Assembly: GCA_016124735.1 (NCBI GenBank)
Contig: WGMZ01000028.1
Coordinates: 1-41,791, forward strand
Reading direction: 5' to 3'
From: Bacteroidota bacterium
GTDB lineage: Bacteria; Bacteroidota; Bacteroidia; UBA8524
DNA: 41,791 bases
Part shown: positions 39,972 through 41,791 of the stretch, one piece after another
Layout: each line of letters begins with the position of its first letter
Numbering within the stretch: the stretch's first letter is position 1
Notes under the pieces: model-generated
What the model saw: only the letters and a program-made list of their open reading frames with translations
The model's database searches: none
What the model was told of the DNA's origin: nothing
Program-made: the position numbers and the translations under genes

Positions 39972-41105
39972 ATGAAAAGAGTACTTATTGTTTTCATCTT
40001 ATTAGGCCTTTTGCTATTTCAAACTCAGGTAAGCGCTGCTTCGGGCGAGCGTGAAATTTTATACAAGGCACTTGAAAAATGCAGTCCGAAAGAGAATCAG
40101 TTGTTCCACTATCAAAGGAAGAAACAGAGCCTGGGTCATTTCTCTGAACCCTGGCAAACCATGAGTCGTGATTATTCTGGCGCATTTTCCCTGGGGTTGG
40201 GAGGAGCTGAGCTAAGTATTTGTGACACGCTTGACCGTCGCGGGAAGCAATATTATTCGCAGACATATTATACGCCTGGACTTTTGTATCGTGTGTATTT
40301 TGGGCGCGACACGTATGCGGAAATTGATTCCGAAGAGGTAAAAGAATTTCTGTTTGAGGCGGCACTCTATTCTCCATTCTTCCTTTTGAAAGATTGTAAT
40401 CAGGTTCTGGAATCATCTGAAGAGGATGTTCATCTAATTGCGGGTGCAATGAATACTTTTTCCTATTCGAAGGAGCATGGGACAAAGGTTGAATTGGATT
40501 TGGACCCACGGAATAACCAACTTGTCGAAGCACGAATCATCTATGCAGATCCATTGTACGGAGATGTAACAAAGCGAATTCTGTATTCCGGCTACCAGAC
40601 GATGGAAGGTTCAGAAACGAGTTATCCAACCCGGGTGCAAGAAGAAGAGCTGGATATCGTGAAAAATGCCTTAAGCGTGGAATGGCTTCCAGCGGGTTCT
40701 TCGCTCGATTGGGTTAAAATGGAAATTCCTTCAGATTATCGTATTGGTGCACACGTCACCCCAAAGTCTTCAATCCGGTTTGAGCATTATGACAAACATG
40801 TGCATCTCTTGCATTTGCCGCATGCAGATGAGCAAGTTTTGTTGGTAGAATTCAATGACTTTTTACTCGTCGGGGAGGCACCATTCAGTGCAGACAATGG
40901 GCAGATGATTTTAGATGAGGTAAAAAAACTATTTCCTAATAAGCCGGTTAGATATTTTGTTTTCGGGCACCATCATCCCCATTATATTGGGGGAATCAGA
41001 GCATTTGTAGCCAATGGCGCGCATATCATTTCCTATACGGAAGACAGTACCTATGTGCAGCAACTGGTGTTGTTCCTTCACGAGATTCACCCCGACACGT
41101 TGTAA
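39972..41105 (+). CDS. MBL-fold hydrolase-like exported protein, N-terminal part (ends at an in-frame TAA)
   Basis: This 377-residue secreted protein starts at an ATG at 39972 with the signal MKRVLIVFILLGLLLFQTQVSAAS. The long frame further upstream (ATG at 39885) is rejected because it puts the signal inside the protein. About 250 residues of unassigned beta-rich sequence come before a metallo-beta-lactamase fold: VLLVEFNDFLLVGEAP is the strand before the metal site and RYFVFGHHHPHYIGGI the HxHxDH region. Here that reads H333-H-H335-P-H337-Y338, so the usual Asp and last His are replaced. The frame ends in TAA at 41103-41105, and the downstream gene continues in the same frame with the rest of the fold. 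This looks like one gene split by a single stop. Confidence 0.7.
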   Translation: MKRVLIVFILLGLLLFQTQVSAASGEREILYKALEKCSPKENQLFHYQRKKQSLGHFSEPWQTMSRDYSGAFSLGLGGAELSICDTLDRRGKQYYSQTYYTPGLLYRVYFGRDTYAEIDSEEVKEFLFEAALYSPFFLLKDCNQVLESSEEDVHLIAGAMNTFSYSKEHGTKVELDLDPRNNQLVEARIIYADPLYGDVTKRILYSGYQTMEGSETSYPTRVQEEELDIVKNALSVEWLPAGSSLDWVKMEIPSDYRIGAHVTPKSSIRFEHYDKHVHLLHLPHADEQVLLVEFNDFLLVGEAPFSADNGQMILDEVKKLFPNKPVRYFVFGHHHPHYIGGIRAFVANGAHIISYTEDSTYVQQLVLFLHEIHPDTL

Positions 41106-41465
41106 ATGTCACCGAAGGAATTAATGCTGGAAACACTGGATAGTATTCGGGTCATCAAGGAAGGGGACTTTGAAATGCAAATCATTCATATTGGAAAACT
41201 GTCTGATCATACCGAGGATTACCTCATCTACTATTTTCCCAGCCTTAAGCTAATCTATGAAGATGATTTGTGCTGGATTCTAAAAAACAAGGAATTGAAA
41301 GCGGCCTCATCCCGACAGAAAGGGCTCTACGATGCAATTCAGCTTCATGGGCTCGAGGTAGAACGAATTATTCAAAACTGGCCGGTAGACGAGTACGATG
41401 TAAAAACAATTTTCAGCTTTGATGAACTCAAGCGCAGTGTAGAAATGATTCCAGAGGAGAAATAG
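41106..41465 (+). CDS. C-terminal half of the same MBL-fold protein, downstream of the in-frame stop
   Basis: This 119-codon frame starts with an ATG immediately after the TAA and in the same phase as the preceding gene. Its content, IIHIGKLSDHTEDYLIYYFP followed by LKLIYEDDLCWI, corresponds to the second metal-binding His and the strand-Asp pattern (HTxxDxxxYxP...GD) of the metallo-beta-lactamase fold, which the N-terminal part lacks. On its own it has no complete fold and no signal peptide. It may be a pseudogene fragment, be reinitiated at the overlapping TAAATG, or be reached by stop read-through. Coding signal remains good to the end, so any mutation is recent. Confidence 0.6.
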   Translation: MSPKELMLETLDSIRVIKEGDFEMQIIHIGKLSDHTEDYLIYYFPSLKLIYEDDLCWILKNKELKAASSRQKGLYDAIQLHGLEVERIIQNWPVDEYDVKTIFSFDELKRSVEMIPEEK

Positions 41466-41791
41466 CGATTGTTTTTATATGTCTATTGAATTGCGCTCTC
41501 TGCCAACGTTTTGGCACACGACGACACCCTGACTATTTTGGCAACGAAATTAATTTCTTGGATTTACCTACATGTCCTTTCAGTATAACTTGAGGATACA
41601 GAATTAATCCTAGTGAATCAGAATTTAATCGTTCATTTGCTGAAGTAAAGTAAATTAGTCGTTCCTTATGAACCGCAATTCAAGCTCATTTGAACCGGAG
41701 ATTGGAGTACTTCGGTAATTTTTTCGAGTATTTTTTGAAGCCAAAAAAGGGCAAAAGAGCGGATTTTCCGTATCCAACTCTTCATATTCAA
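41466..41791. other. Right-edge intergenic stretch, possible partial minus-strand gene
   Basis: No complete gene is present. TGCCAA-CGTT-TTGGCA at 41501-41516 is a short perfect inverted repeat without a T run, and GAAATTAATTTC is a small palindrome further on. On the minus strand two frames are open from the right edge: one ends at a TAA at 41655-41657 (reading for example NYRSTPISGSNELELRF), the other at a TAA at 41666-41668. One may be the 3' end of a gene beyond the window, but the choice cannot be made. Confidence 0.3.

Overview
The window reads as a chromosomal segment of a Bacteroidota bacterium. The signs are several TAnnTTTG -7 promoter boxes, many SCKK-type lipoproteins, a DUF4270 lipoprotein, a head-GIN (DUF2807) protein, a YfhO family protein, a fused alpha/beta E1 dehydrogenase, and a scarcity of strong Shine-Dalgarno sites. 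I cannot fix the order or genus from sequence alone. No rRNA, tRNA, CRISPR array or prophage was seen.

Layout. 1-315: the left end of an IS3-family insertion sequence butts against the last 57 codons of a TonB-dependent receptor. 652-2733: a beta-helix lipoprotein with a strong terminator, then a small Rieske protein. 3117-5089 (minus): panC, translationally coupled to a LutB-like LUD protein. 5158-10880 (plus): a tight run of a degenerate GT5 protein, DUF4270 lipoprotein, DAHP synthase, glmS and thiamine pyrophosphokinase. 10877-14960 (minus): a GH3 plus beta-lactamase-fold fusion and an outer-membrane barrel protein. 15021-22323 (plus): a small membrane protein, mutL, two rhomboid proteases, a membrane-anchored EEP hydrolase and YfhO. 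22307-23188 (minus): an S66 LD-carboxypeptidase. 23256-25313 (plus): metG. 25310-27718 (minus): a complete partner-switching module (STAS antagonist, HATPase anti-sigma-like kinase, PP2C phosphatase with two receiver-like domains). 27868-30693 (plus): E1 dehydrogenase and exonuclease III. 30739-31224 (minus): a small lipoprotein. 31665-37096 (plus): an RND tripartite efflux operon. 37093-38500 (minus): CheR with a receiver-less CheB. 38501-39129: a structured non-coding region. 39130-39846 (minus): head-GIN lipoprotein. 39972-41465: an MBL-fold gene cut by one in-frame TAA.

Most of the content is housekeeping: cofactors, cell wall precursors and recycling, DNA repair, translation. The more unusual signals are enzymes that keep their fold but have lost or changed catalytic or metal-binding residues (LUD protein, GT5 protein, DAHP synthase, MutL, receiver domains, MBL protein), a partner-switching switch with pseudo-receivers, a structured repeat-like intergenic region, and several convergent gene pairs whose stop codons overlap. 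I found no clear new multi-gene defence or biosynthetic system. The partner-switching operon and the single-cluster LUD protein are the best leads.
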